A stretch of DNA of 64,000 nt, from the NCBI GenBank assembly GCA_022376925.1, contig JAIOJX010000003.1:33180874-33244873 (forward strand). The letters are read 5' to 3'. Shown here in pieces: positions 22,906-33,796 of this stretch. The position numbers were made by a program, and so were the translations under genes. The notes below the pieces were generated by a model. The model did no database searches and was not told the origin of the DNA. It was given only the letters and a program-made list of their open reading frames with translations. Position 1 is the stretch's first letter. Each line of letters begins with the position of its first letter. The DNA comes from Tragulus kanchil (lineage: Eukaryota > Chordata > Mammalia > Artiodactyla > Tragulidae).

Positions 22906-25047
22906 CCCCTCCCCGCCCAACACACACACAAATACACATACAAATCTGTGATTTGTAGAAAGTGTAGCAGCATCTCTGGACTGTACCCAGTGGCTGCCAG
23001 CTGTGACAACCAAAACTATGTCTAGACATGGCCAAATGTCCCCTCCTTCCCACTCTTGAGAAACACCAACATCTCATTACTGAGTTACTAAAATAAACCT
23101 AGTTAGCATCCTTTCTGCCTGTCTCCTCCTCTGATTCGTCCTACACATTATGGGCACCTCCATTTACTGAGCCATTTCTAAACCTGATTCAACCTCCTCT
23201 CTCTTTGCAAACAAGGCATTGAAGGTCCTTGGAGTGATTTTTCCACCATCAAAGAATAAGTAGGAGCCAGTACTCCAAACCAGGATCTGACTGAATTAAA
23301 AAAAAAAAAAACAAAAACCCACAAAACAAACAAGAATAATGTTAAACTGTGCCTTAACCAATAAGAAATACTTTTCAGATTGTTTATTCTACTATGAAGA
23401 GCCAAATATGCTTTTCTCAGATTAAACTCATTTTTTTTTTATTCTTTATTTTAAATGTTTTACAGAGTTTTGTTGTTCATATACATGTATGTTCCCAGAT
23501 CAGTCATATGCATATCCATGGTCCCCGCCCACCCAGATCCCCCCATCCCACCCCTCCAGACCTTTGCCCCAAGCCATTGTAAGCACTCCTATTCCCTTAG
23601 CACTGTGACACTAGTTATCTTTTCCACACATAACACTATAGGTTTCCTTGTTACTTCATCCATGCTTCCCCCTCCCTATTTATTCGCCACGATGTCCCTA
23701 TGTCTATGCTCTGTCTATTTTTTTCATGAGTTCCCTGTGTGTGATATCAAGACCGTCTTTCTAGATTCCATATATGTGTGTTAGTATACTGTATTTGTCT
23801 TTCTCTTTTTGACTTACTTCACTTTTTATGATAGGTTCTAGAGCCAGCCACTTCATTAGGATTGAGTCTTCTGCATTTCTTTTAACAGCTGAGTAGTATT
23901 CCATTGTATATATGTACCAGAGCTTCTGGATCCATTCATTCATCGATGGACATCTAGCAGGCAGATTCTTTACTGTCTGAGCCACCAGGGAAGCACCCCT
24001 CCCCGCCCAACACACACACAAATACACATACAAATCTGTGATTTGTAGAAAGTGTAGCAGCATCTCTGGACTGTACCCAGTGGCTGCCAGCTGTGACAAC
24101 CAAAACTATGTCTAGACATGGCCAAATGTCCCCTCCTTCCCACTCTTGAGAAACACCAACATCTCATTACTGAGTTACTAAAATAAACCTAGTTAGCATC
24201 CTTTCTGCCTGTCTCCTCCTCTGATTCGTCCTACACATTATGGGCACCTCCATTTACTGAGCCATTTCTAAACCTGATTCAACCTCCTCTCTCTTTGCAA
24301 ACAAGGCATTGAAGGTCCTTGGAGTGATTTTTCCACCATCAAAGAATAAGTAGGAGCCAGTACTCCAAACCAGGATCTGACTGAATAAAAAAAAAAAAAA
24401 ACAAAAACCCACAAAACAAACAAGAATAATGTTAAACTGTGCCTTAACCAATAAGAAATACTTTTCAGATTGTTTATTCTACTATGAAGAGCCAAATATG
24501 CTTTTCTCAGATTAAACTCATTTTTTTTTTATTCTTTATTTTAAATGTTTTACAGAGTTTTGTTGTTCATATACATGTATGTTCCCAGATCAGTCATATG
24601 CATATCCATGGTCCCCGCCCACCCAGATCCCCCCATCCCACCCCTCCAGACCTTTGCCCCAAGCCATTGTAAGCACTCCTATTCCCTTAGCACTGTGACA
24701 CTAGTTATCTTTTCCACACATAACACTATAGGTTTCCTTGTTACTTCATCCATGCTTCCCCCTCCCTATTTATTCGCCACGATGTCCCTATGTCTATGCT
24801 CTGTCTATTTTTTTCATGAGTTCCCTGTGTGTGATATCAAGACCGTCTTTCTAGATTCCATATATGTGTGTTAGTATACTGTATTTGTCTTTCTCTTTTT
24901 GACTTACTTCACTTTTTATGATAGGTTCTAGAGCCAGCCACTTCATTAGGATTGAGTCTTCTGCATTTCTTTTAACAGCTGAGTAGTATTCCATTGTATA
25001 TATGTACCAGAGCTTCTGGATCCATTCATTCATCGATGGACATCTAG
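22867..25047. repeat. Tandem duplication D10 (shift 1090 bp)
   Basis: Bases 22867-23957 recur at 23957-25047, joined with 1 bp overlap (G). One substitution seen (CTGAATTAAAAA versus CTGAATAAAAAA). The unit spans the left edge of a young L1, so the left L1 boundary and its target-site sequence occur twice (23419 and 24509). Confidence 0.95.
23419..23434. repeat. L1 target-site duplication, left copy
   Basis: AGATTAAACTCATTTT, repeated exactly at 27690-27705 across the L1 insertion. The D10 duplicate of this left flank is at 24509-24524. Confidence 0.9.
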
Positions 25048-25527
25048 GTTGCTTCCATGTTCTGGCTATTGTATAGAGAGCTGCAATGAACATTGGGGTA
25101 CAGGTGCTTCTTTCCGTTTTGATTTCATCAGGATATAAGCCTAATAGTGGGATTGCTGGGTCATAGGGTGCTTCTGTTTTTAGTTTTTTAAGAAATCTCC
25201 AGACTGTCTTCCATAGAGGCTGTATCAATTTACATTCCCACCAGCAATGCAAGAGGGTTCCCTTTTCTCCGCACCCTCTCCAGCATTTATTGTCTGCAGA
25301 TTTTTTGATGATGGCCATTCTGACGGGTGTGAGGTGATATCTCATTGTAGTTTTAATTTGCATTTCTCTAATAATAAGCGAGGTTGAGCATCGTTTCATG
25401 TGCTTTTGGGCCATCTGTATGTCCTCTTTGGATAGGCGTCTCCTGAGGTCTTTTTCCCATTTTTTGATTGGGTTGTTCGTTTTCCCTGTGCTGAGTTGTC
25501 TGAGTTGCTTGTAGATTTTGGAGATTA
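23435..25527 (-). mobile_element. Young L1, 3' part (ORF2 C-terminus and 3' UTR)
   Basis: Read on the minus strand this is the L1 3' end: the open frame at 24851-25414 encodes the ORF2p C-terminal segment ending LTHIYGI, with the cysteine motif C-x3-C-x7-H-x4-C visible as [18 protein letters not shown], then a short 3' UTR and poly-A (poly-T at 23431). Bases 23957-25047 are the D10 copy. At 25527 orientation flips. Low divergence and an intact frame suggest a recent insertion. Confidence 0.93.
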
Positions 25528-27278
25528 ATGATATTATACATAGAAAATCCCAAAGACTCTATTACAAAGTTACTAGAGCTAATCAACGAATTCAGCAAAG
25601 TTGCAGGATACAAAGTCAACACACAGAAGTCACTGGCATACACAAACAATGAAAAATCAGAAAATGAAATCAAAGAGGCAGTCCCCTTCACCATTGCAAC
25701 CAAAAGAATCAAATATCTAGGAATAAACCTACCCAAAGAAACAAAAGAACTGTACACAGAAAATTACAAGACACTCATGAAAGACATTAAAGAAGACTTA
25801 AACAGATGGAGAGATATTCCATGTTCCTGGGTCGGAAGAATCAACATTGTGAAAATGACCATACTACCAAATATCATCTACAGATTCAATGCAATACCTA
25901 TTCAACTTCCATTGACATTTTTCACAGAACTAGACCAAAGAATCACACAGTTCATATGGAAACACAAAAGACCTCGAATAACCAAAGCAATTCTGAGAAA
26001 GAAAAACGGAGCTGGAGGGATCAGCCTCCCTAACTTCAGACTCTACTACAAAGCAACAGTCCTCAAGACAGTATGGTACTGGCATAAAAACAGAACTATA
26101 GATCAATGGCACAAGATCGAGAACCCAGAGATAAACCCACGACACCTTTTTTGGGCAATATCAACAAGTGGTGCTGGGAGAATTGGACAGCTACATGTTC
26201 TGGCTATTGTATAGAGAGCTGCAATGAACATTGGGGTACAGGTGCTTCTTTCAGTTTTGATTTCATCAGGATATAAGCCTAATAGTGGGATTGCTGGGTC
26301 ATAGGGTGCTTCTATTTTTAGTTTTTTAAGAAATCTCCAGACTGTCTTCCATAGAGGCTGTATCAATTTACATTCCCACCAGCAATGCAAGAGGGTTCCT
26401 TTTCTCCGCACCCTCTCCAGCATTTATTGTCTGCAGATTTTTTGATGATGGCCATTCTGACGGGTGTGAGGTGATATCTCATTGTAGTTTTAATTTGCAT
26501 TTCTCTAATAATAAGCGAGGTTGAGCATCGTTTCATGTGCTTTTGGGCCATCTGTATGTCCTCTTTGGATAGGCGTCTCCTGAGGTCTTTTTCCCATTTT
26601 TTGATTGGGTTGTTCGTTTTCCCTGTGCTGAGTTGTCTGAGTTGCTTGTAGATTTTGGAGATTAATGATATTATACATAGAAAATCCCAAAGACTCTATT
26701 ACAAAGTTACTAGAGCTAATCAACGAATTCAGCAAAGTTGCAGGATACAAAGTCAACACACAGAAGTCACTGGCATACACAAACAATGAAAAATCAGAAA
26801 ATGAAATCAAAGAGGCAGTCCCCTTCACCATTGCAACCAAAAGAATCAAATATCTAGGAATAAACCTACCCAAAGAAACAAAAGAACTGTACACAGAAAA
26901 TTACAAGACACTCATGAAAGACATTAAAGAAGACTTAAACAGATGGAGAGATATTCCATGTTCCTGGGTCGGAAGAATCAACATTGTGAAAATGACCATA
27001 CTACCAAATATCATCTACAGATTCAATGCAATACCTATTCAACTTCCATTGACATTTTTCACAGAACTAGACCAAAGAATCACACAGTTCATATGGAAAC
27101 ACAAAAGACCTCGAATAACCAAAGCAATTCTGAGAAAGAAAAACGGAGCTGGAGGGATCAGCCTCCCTAACTTCAGACTCTACTACAAAGCAACAGTCCT
27201 CAAGACAGTATGGTACTGGCATAAAAACAGAACTATAGATCAATGGCACAAGATCGAGAACCCAGAGATAAACCCACG
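25056..27278. repeat. Tandem duplication D11 (shift 1137-1138 bp)
   Basis: Bases 25056-26141 recur at 26194-27278. The 52-bp filler (26142-26193) ends with a clean run matching 27344-27379 of the same L1 (AAGTGGTGCTGGGAGAATTG and onward), then jumps back at shared CATG. So the sequence skips about 65 bp forward before returning to the unit start. Confidence 0.95.
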
Positions 27279-27689
27279 CACCTATGGGTACCTTATTTTT
27301 GATAAAGGAGGAGAAACTATAAAATGGGACAAAGACAGACTCTTCAACAAGTGGTGCTGGGAGAATTGGACAGCTACATGCAAAAAAATGAAATTGGAAC
27401 ATTCTCTGACACCATACACTAAGATCAACTCAAAATGGATTAAAGACCTAAATGTAAGACCAGAAACCATCAAACTCTTAGAGGAGAATATAGGCAAAAC
27501 CTTCAAGGACATCAATCAAAGCAAGATCTTCTCTGACCCACCAACTAAAATAGCAGAACTGAAAAGAAAAATGAACATATGGGACCTCATGAAACTTAAA
27601 AGCTTTTGTACAGCAAAAGAAATTACAAAAAAGCTCAACAGACACCCCACAGAGTGGGAGAAAATCATAGCAAATGAAACAACAGACAA
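25528..27689 (+). mobile_element. Young L1, inverted 5' segment (ORF2 reverse transcriptase to linker)
   Basis: Plus-strand L1 ORF2, open for 343 codons at 26665-27696. Encoded motifs such as [15 protein letters not shown] [29 protein letters not shown] and [15 protein letters not shown] are typical of the region after the RT catalytic core. It ends at 27689 exactly where the minus-strand part begins in L1 coordinates. A first, interrupted copy is at 25528-26141. Together with 23435-25527 it forms one 5'-inverted L1 insertion of about 2 kb after removing duplicates. Confidence 0.92.
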
Positions 27690-27705
27690 AGATTAAACTC
27701 ATTTT
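27690..27705. repeat. L1 target-site duplication, right copy
   Basis: AGATTAAACTCATTTT, identical to 23419-23434, closing the L1 insertion. Confidence 0.9.
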
Positions 27706-27725
27706 ATGGGTCCCATGATCTGCAT

Positions 27726-28345
27726 GGGCTTCCCTGGTGGCTCAGACAGTAAAAAAAATCTGCTTGCAATGCAGGAGACTCTGGTTCAATCACTGGGTTG
27801 GAAAGATCTTCTGGAGAAAGGAATGGCTACCTGCAGGGAGATGCCCTGTTTCAAAGGGTTTCCCTTTAAGGAAATATAGCTCTGGGAGCTGCCCTGGCAA
27901 CAGGTGCTGATAACAGCATAGCTCTCTGTCCCGCCACCCCACGTATTGTGGAGACATAGCCAAAATATCGTAAAGAGCACCTGTGTTCCCAGGCTCTGTA
28001 ACCTTGGGCAAAGCATAATAATGTAACCTTGGACAAAGCATAATAACAGAATGCGTGTCCTGGGAAATGTATTATCTTATGAAGCTTCTACTATATATTC
28101 CTTGCTTGAAAGAATAAAGTTTGTCAGCAGCTAACAGAGTGTTGTGTTGTGTTACTGGCCCTCTCAACCCCATCTTTTCTATAGTCTTTCTTTCTTAGCC
28201 GTGACTCTCTCCCTCTCTGGACCTGTTCGATTGTCGGCTGGACCGAAAGCTACCTATTCCAGTATTCTTGCCTGGGAAATCCCATAAACAGAGGAGCCTG
28301 GTCAGCTACAGAGTCAGACATGACTGAGTGGCTTGACACACTTAA
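27726..28345 (+). mobile_element. Bov-tA SINE split by an LTR
   Basis: The head (GGGCTTCCCTGGTGGCTCAG) runs to GGAATGGCTACC at 27831. The remainder resumes with GCTACCTATTCCAGTATTCT at 28249 and ends near GGCTTGACACACTTAACACT. The sequence between is a retroviral LTR. Confidence 0.92.
27832..28248 (+). mobile_element. Solo LTR of an endogenous retrovirus (class II-like)
   Basis: A 417-bp insertion inside a Bov-tA, flanked by a 6-bp repeat GCTACC (27826-27831 and 28249-28254). It begins TGCAGGGAGATGCCC, has a TATA-like TATATATT near 28092 and a polyadenylation signal AATAAA at 28113-28118, followed by a pyrimidine-rich U5-like end. The 6-bp duplication fits ERVK-type integrases. The 3' end reads GAAA rather than CA, so the terminus is mutated or misplaced by a few bases. 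No internal viral genes are present here. Confidence 0.75.
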
Positions 28346-28544
28346 CACTTAAATATGGATAGTCAAGCAGATTTTCAGGGGTCAGTCCTTAGTCACTTCT
28401 CCATCTCCATTCCTTACCTCCACCCCCACTTCCTGCCATGTACTTCCCTTCCACTGACTTTTTGGCTTTTCCTCAAACATCTGTGCTCTTTCCGGCTTCA
28501 AGCATTTCCTCAGGCTCCTTATCTGCCTTGAAAGTTCTCTTCAT

Positions 28545-28640
28545 TCCTCTCTTGTCTAATCCTATCCAATCTTTAGGACTTAGTCCAGGCACTGTCCTCC
28601 CAAGAGGCCTTCCCTAGTGCCTTCCGTCTATAGCAGGGGC
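28545..28640 (+). mobile_element. Possible L2 LINE fragment
   Basis: The string CACTGTCCTCCCAAGAGGCCTTCCCTAGTGCC resembles the L2 3' region (a 'caagaagccttccctga'-type segment). Very diverged and short; duplicated at about 29680-29775. Tentative. Confidence 0.35.
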
Positions 28641-28765
28641 ACTGATTCTGTCTCTCCCATCCTGCATGAATTATTACTACAACTCTCATCACACCACCAC
28701 TGGGGTGCCATGCAGCCCCGTCACGGTCCTCATGTTTCAAGGATTGCATCATTGAACTCTATCTA

Positions 28766-28945
28766 CAACCCTGAGCAAGTCATGAAACCATGCTACCTTC
28801 CAGATTCTTTACCTGTAAAATGAGGCTAATAATAATAACTGCTTGGTTAGGTCATTGCCAGAATTAAATGAGTTACATTAAGGGTTCAGAAGAATGCCTG
28901 GCAAGTGTGAGTGCTGTATATGAACTAGTAATTATTAGTTGAATT
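28766..28945 (+). mobile_element. MIR SINE
   Basis: Carries the MIR core order: CCTGAGCAAGTCATGAAACC, TTTACCTGTAAAATGAGGCT, AATAATAATAACTGC, ATTAAATGAGTTACAT, TGCCTGGCAAGTG. An ancient mammalian SINE, duplicated at 29901-30080. Confidence 0.8.
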
Positions 28946-28962
28946 TCAAAAATCTAGTCCAA

Positions 28963-29202
28963 GGATTTCCCTGGTGGTCCAGTGGATTAGTCTGCCTTGC
29001 AGTGCAAGGGGCGCCAGTTCGATCCCTGGCCCAGAGAAGATCCTGCATGCCACAGAGTGGCCGAACAGGTATGTCCAATTAGGAGCCAGTGCTCTGGAGT
29101 GCATGCACCCAGAGCCGGTGCTCTGCAATGCGAGAGGCCACCTCAATGGGAGACTCACACAGGCCCAAGAATAAAGATGGATGAAAATAAATAAAAAAAA
29201 AA
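28963..29202 (+). mobile_element. CHR-2-derived SINE
   Basis: Head GGATTTCCCTGGTGGTCCAG, GTTCGATCCCTGGCCCAGAG, AGGTATGTCCAATTAGGAGC, then AGATGGATGAAAATAAATAA and poly-A. Somewhat shorter and more diverged than the copies at 9.5 and 17.3 kb. Confidence 0.9.
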
Positions 29203-29338
29203 CCTGGGCATGTGCGACAGCCTGGAAGGCTGGGATGGGGGGGTACTGGGAGAGGGGAGGGGATCAGAGATATGCATATGACTGATCTGGGAACACACAT
29301 GTCTGTGAACAACAAACCTCTGTAAAAATTAAAAAAAA
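29203..29338 (+). mobile_element. L1 3'-end fragment
   Basis: Matches the terminal segment of the young L1 at 52016-52130: the GG(A)AGGGG / GGGATGGGG core, CATATGACTGATCTGGGAAC, GTAAACAACAAA-like GTGAACAACAAACCTCTGTA, then A-rich tail running into (TA)n at 29339-29358. Confidence 0.8.
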
Positions 29339-29365
29339 AATATATATATATATATATACACACAA

Positions 29366-29517
29366 AACGTGGGTGCATGTGCTCTAGAGTGCTGGTTCAT
29401 AACTGGACACACCAGTCCAGCCATGCCGCAGCACGTGGGATCCTCCCAGGCCAGAGATTGCACTGGTGCCACTTGCTCTGCAAGGCAGACTGTTTACCCA
29501 CTGGACCACCAGGGAAG
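29366..29517 (-). mobile_element. CHR-2-derived SINE, 3'-truncated
   Basis: Minus-strand head half: ACTGGACACACCAGTCCAGC, ACCCACTGGACCACCAGGGA. The distal tail half is missing, replaced on its left by the L1 tail and (TA)n. Confidence 0.88.
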
Positions 29518-30097
29518 GTATTTGTTCTACTTTCATTCTTCCTTCTCCATTTCCTGGGGACCATTTTCTCCTCTTTTTACATTTTATGTCTTTGCTCTCC
29601 TCTTTTTGTGAGTAGTTTCTCTGTGGCTCTCCTGAAACATTCAGAGTCAATAAGTATCTGCCTTGAAAGTTCTCTTCATTCCTCTCTTGTCTAATCCTAT
29701 CCAATCTTTAGGACTTAGTCCAGGCACTGTCCTCCCAAGAGGCCTTCCCTAGTGCCTTCCGTCTATAGCAGGGGCACTGATTCTGTCTCTCCCATCCTGC
29801 ATGAATTATTACTACAACTCTCATCACACCACCACTGGGGTGCCATGCAGCCCCGTCACGGTCCTCATGTTTCAAGGATTGCATCATTGAACTCTATCTA
29901 CAACCCTGAGCAAGTCATGAAACCATGCTACCTTCCAGATTCTTTACCTGTAAAATGAGGCTAATAATAATAACTGCTTGGTTAGGTCATTGCCAGAATT
30001 AAATGAGTTACATTAAGGGTTCAGAAGAATGCCTGGCAAGTGTGAGTGCTGTATATGAACTAGTAATTATTAGTTGAATTTAAAAAATCTAGTCCAA

Positions 30098-30652
30098 GGA
30101 TTTCCCTGGTGGTCCAGTGGATTAGTCTGCCTTGCAGTGCAAGGGGCGCCAGTTCGATCCCTGGCCCAGAGAAGATCCTGCATGCCACAGAGTGGCCGAA
30201 CAGGTATGTCCAATTAGGAGCCAGTGCTCTGGAGTGCATGCACCCAGAGCCGGTGCTCTGCAATGCGAGAGGCCACCTCAATGGGAGACTCACACAGGCC
30301 CAAGAATAAAGATGGATGAAAATAAATAAAAAAAAAACCTGGGCATGTGCGACAGCCTGGAAGGCTGGGATGGGGGGGTACTGGGAGAGGGGAGGGGATC
30401 AGAGATATGCATATGACTGATCTGGGAACACACATGTCTGTGAACAACAAACCTCTGTAAAAATTAAAAAAAATATATATATATATATATACACACAAAA
30501 CGTGGGTGCATGTGCTCTAGAGTGCTGGTTCATAACTGGACACACCAGTCCAGCCATGCCCCAGCACGTGGGATCCTCCCAGGCCAGAGATTGCACTGGT
30601 GCCACTTGCTCTGCAAGGCAGACTGTTTACCCACTGGACCACCAGGGAAGGT
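30098..30652. mobile_element. Second copies of SINE, L1 tail and SINE
   Basis: D12 duplicate of 28963-29517: plus-strand CHR-2-derived SINE (30098-30337), L1 3' end (30338-30472), (TA)n, and minus-strand SINE (30500-30652). Confidence 0.9.
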
Positions 30653-30791
30653 ATTTGTTCTACTTTCATTCTTCCTTCTCCATTTCCTGGGGACCATTTT
30701 CTCCTCTTTTTACATTTTATGTCTTTGCTCTCCTCTTTTTGTGAGTAGTTTCTCTGTGGCTCTCCTGAAACATTCAGAGTCAATAAGTATC

Positions 30792-31107
30792 AGTAAGAAC
30801 AATTCTATTTTTCAGCCTGATTATTACTATCAAACAATTTGCTGCCCCAAATTCAAAGAAAACCATGAGAATGTTACTGCAGACAAAAATTATCAAACTA
30901 CTCACCAAATTACTGGAGACAGAAATTAGCTTGGGGTTACAAATTCACTCAGCCTAATCAGGAAAAAGATGTTCTTCGATTTCTATTCTAATAAAATTCT
31001 CTATCACTGAAGAACAATTATATGCATACTTCTACAGTCAGTATTATTTTCCATCTTTTAGTAAATTCTCCATTGGAAAAGGTGTAGACAAGTTTTAAGA
31101 AAAGATG
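30792..31107. other. Unannotated stretch
   Basis: Nothing recognisable; AT-rich, single copy. Confidence 0.45.
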
Positions 31108-31340
31108 CTGTGTGTGTGTGTGCTTAGCCACTCACTCATGTCCAACTCTTTGCCTGTCCAACTCTTTGTGACCCCATGGACTTTAGCCAGGCTCTTCTGT
31201 CCATAGGGATTCTCCAGGCAATAATACTGGAGTAGGTTGATATTTCTTCCTTCAAGGGATCTTCCCAACCCAGAGATCCAACCCAGGTCTCCCCTACGGC
31301 TGATGGGTTCTTTACCATATGAGTCACCATGGAAGCCCAA
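31108..31340 (-). mobile_element. Bov-tA SINE
   Basis: Minus strand: (GT)n tail, CAACTCTTTGTGACCCCATG, GATTCTCCAGGCAATAATAC, AGGGATCTTCCCAACCCAGA, ending CACCATGGAAGCCC. It contains a small internal duplication (TGTCCAACTCTTTGCCTGTCCAACTCTTTG). Confidence 0.92.
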
Positions 31341-31561
31341 GAGAAATGATGCCATTTAAGTATAAATCAAAGCCCCTAAATCTTACCTAGCTCCATTCCT
31401 TCCCATAATAATTTGAGTTGCTTGATATTTCCAGTAAAGAATCACATTGTTCTATGTTAAAAGTACTTCTTTTGAAAGCATTATTGTACATTAAGAATAT
31501 GGATTATGATTTCCTTGGGGATGCTGATTTCACACTTTGGAATAATTGAAGTCTTATTCTT

Positions 31562-31885
31562 TTTTTTTTTTTTTTTATTTCTTTTTTTGGGCGGGGGTCG
31601 GGTTGGGGAGGGAGGGGAGCAGGCGGGCCACTTCCATTGGTCCTTTATTTCTCCATTTTCGTCCATCTCCGTTCTTTTGGCTCCTGTGGGCCTCCCATTG
31701 CGGTGGCGTCTGTCGTTGCAGAGCGCCGACTCTGGGCGCATGTGCGCCAGAGCTCCGGCTCGGCAATTGGACACATGGGTCCAGCCACTCCGCAGCACGT
31801 GGGACCTTCCCAGGCCAGGGATCGAACCGGCGCCCCTTGCACTGCAAGGCGGCGTCCTTATCCACTGGACCACCAGGGGAAGCCC
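31562..31885 (-). mobile_element. CHR-2-derived SINE with 15-bp target-site duplication
   Basis: Full-length, GC-rich minus-strand copy: T-rich tail, GGCCACTTCCATTGGTCC, TTGGACACATGGGTCCAGCC, GGGATCGAACCGGCGCCCCT, head CCACTGGACCACCAGGGGAA. Flanked by TGAAGTCTTATTCTT at 31547-31561 and 31886-31900. Low divergence, so young; not duplicated. Confidence 0.96.
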
Positions 31886-32151
31886 TGAAGTCTTATTCTT
31901 AACCTAATATTAACATTATTTAGGACCTTAAAAGCCTATACTTTATTTATTAAGATTTTTAAAAAATTTTTCTATACCAAAATGATTATTTTTTAAAGTA
32001 AATGCCTACAAGCTTAAAGTTAAACAAATGCATTTTATTACTCACAATTAGAGATAGTTTTGGTTTGGTTTAGAAAAATGGAAAACATACTGACCATACT
32101 GATTTCACAAGTTATTTTTCTTCTTTTGTCATATAAGAAAGCGTGGGACCA

Positions 32152-32488
32152 TGGGATTCCCTGGTGGCCCAGTGGGTAAAGACACCGCCTTGCAGTGCAA
32201 GGGGCGCTGGTTCGATCCCTGGCCTGGGAAGATCCCACGTGCCGCGGAGAGACTGGACTGATGTGTCCAATTACCAAGCCAGAGCTCTGGAGCGCATGCG
32301 CCCAGAGCCAGTGGTCTGCGACAACAGACACCACCGCGATGGGAGGCCCACACGGGTCAAAGAACAAAGATGGATGAAAATAGACAAATGAAAGACCAAT
32401 AGAAGTGGCCCGCCTGCTCCCCTCCCTCCCTACTCCACCCCCACCAAAATAAATAAATAAATAAATCTTTAAAAAAAGGAAAGAAAGA
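32152..32488 (+). mobile_element. CHR-2-derived SINE with 17-bp target-site duplication
   Basis: Full-length plus-strand copy from GGGATTCCCTGGTGGCCCAG to AATAAATAAATAAATCTTTA plus A-rich tail. Flanks AAGAAAGCGTGG[G/A]ACCA at 32135-32151 and 32489-32505. Contains ACTGATGTGTCCAATTACCA. Confidence 0.96.
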
Positions 32489-32505
32489 AAGAAAGCGTGG
32501 AACCA

Positions 32506-33087
32506 GATTCCTAATGAGAAGTACATTAGGCTCCATCTGAATTAAAAGGCGACTGAAGTTTTAGCTAGTAATTTAGTAATCATAAAATCATGTATTTTTC
32601 TGCTGCAATAAGTTCACAAAGTTTGGTTCAAAAGGAAATCATATATAAAAGTATATATATATAGGTAAATATATATATACATGAACATGTACATGTATGT
32701 ATGTTGATTCACGTCTTTCATATGTAATTTATACACACATACATTTTCCTGAATTAGAAGCAACTTTGGTTAGTTTTTGTAGCTATTTGTAAAGCATTCT
32801 TGACCTATACTAAGTAGTGACTTTGTAATTATTGTGTCCCTTTGAAGCAGTGAGAATGAGTTAATTTGATAACAATACCTGAACACATAAAACACAGCTG
32901 CTTTTTGTGACTGATGATTATGCCATCCATGGCAGAAGCTCCTACTAGTGTTTAATGTTATTTAACTCAGTAGAGAAATTATAAGTAAAATGGCGAATGG
33001 ACCTAGTGATGAGAAGAGTATAAACGTCTTTGTCTTTATCTAGCTTCATAAGCCTTAGATACACACATCAATGAGGATCTGTTCCTT
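32506..33087. other. Unannotated AT-rich stretch
   Basis: Includes a short TA/ATGT-rich tract (32641-32745). No gene or repeat family recognised. Confidence 0.45.
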
Positions 33088-33322
33088 TTCAAACAAATAT
33101 TTACTCAGCACTGCTACGTACTAGGCACCAGACTAGGCATTGAGGATAAAATGAATAAGACAAACTATTTTCCTGCTTTCACAGGACTTGAAATTTCTCA
33201 GGAAAGACAGATAATTCCACAAATACAGTATGATATGGGCTCTAAGTTTTTATGGGACATCAGGCAATGTTTCTCAGAGGAAATGCCTTGTGAGCTGATG
33301 TCTAAAAGAAAAACAAGACTTG
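33088..33322 (-). mobile_element. Probable L2 LINE 3' end
   Basis: TACTCAGCACTGCTACGTACTAGGCACCAGACTAGGCATTGAGGATA is a diverged reverse complement of the L2 3' terminus (type 'gtgcctggcacatagtaggtgctca'). The following GAGGAAATGCCTTGTGAGCTGATGTC also fits L2. The remnant seems to continue after the inserted SINE to about 33770, less clearly. Confidence 0.55.
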
Positions 33323-33475
33323 ACTGGGACTTCTCTAGCAATCCAGTGGCTCAGACTTCATTCTTCCCCTGCAGGAGGTACATGCTTTATCCCTATGCTA
33401 AGATCCCACAAGCCATGAAACACAGACGAAAAATATATAATTAATTTATTGGTTAATTTTTTTTTTTTTTTAAAG
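33323..33475 (+). mobile_element. Short CHR-2-type SINE inserted into the L2-like remnant
   Basis: ACTGGGACTTCTCTAGCAATCCAGTGGCTCAGAC head, CTAAGATCCCACAAGCCATG, A-rich tail. The 7-bp AGACTTG at 33316-33322 is repeated at 33476-33482. Confidence 0.75.
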
Positions 33476-33796
33476 AGACTTGGCTAGTAAAGTCTGTGGG
33501 TGGAAGGAGGAAGAGCCTGGGGAAGGAATAGGATGCATCAAGAGCCGGAAACAAGAGATGGCATGGAGCCTTGAAGGCACTGGAAGCCCTCTGCTGTGAC
33601 AGCAGGGCAGAGGTATCTGGGGAGGGGCTGGAGGTGAGGCAGGAAGGTGCACAGGAGGTGGGCCATGAACGTCTTGGAAACCATGTTAGTTACGTTTTGA
33701 CTTTGTCTTAAGAAAAGTGGGAAAATTTGTAACCGGATTGAAATGGGGAATGGCACAACCTGGGGGACTGATATTTATAGAAGACCGTGGGGATTG

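Larger units (their letters stand above)
28520..30791. repeat. Tandem duplication D12 (shift 1135 bp)
   Basis: Bases 28520-29654 recur at 29655-30791, joined at 4 bp of microhomology (TATC). Differences are a shorter A/TA tract in copy 2 and two substitutions (TTTCAAAAA versus TTTAAAAAA; CATGCCGCAG versus CATGCCCCAG). Confidence 0.95.

Noticed and set aside
25528..27696. Possible host gene with a 343-codon frame
   Set aside because: It is L1 ORF2, inside an insertion bounded by a target-site duplication and lacking the rest of the ORF.
27832..28248. Intact endogenous retrovirus
   Set aside because: Only one LTR-sized insertion with a short target duplication is present; no internal viral region is found next to it.
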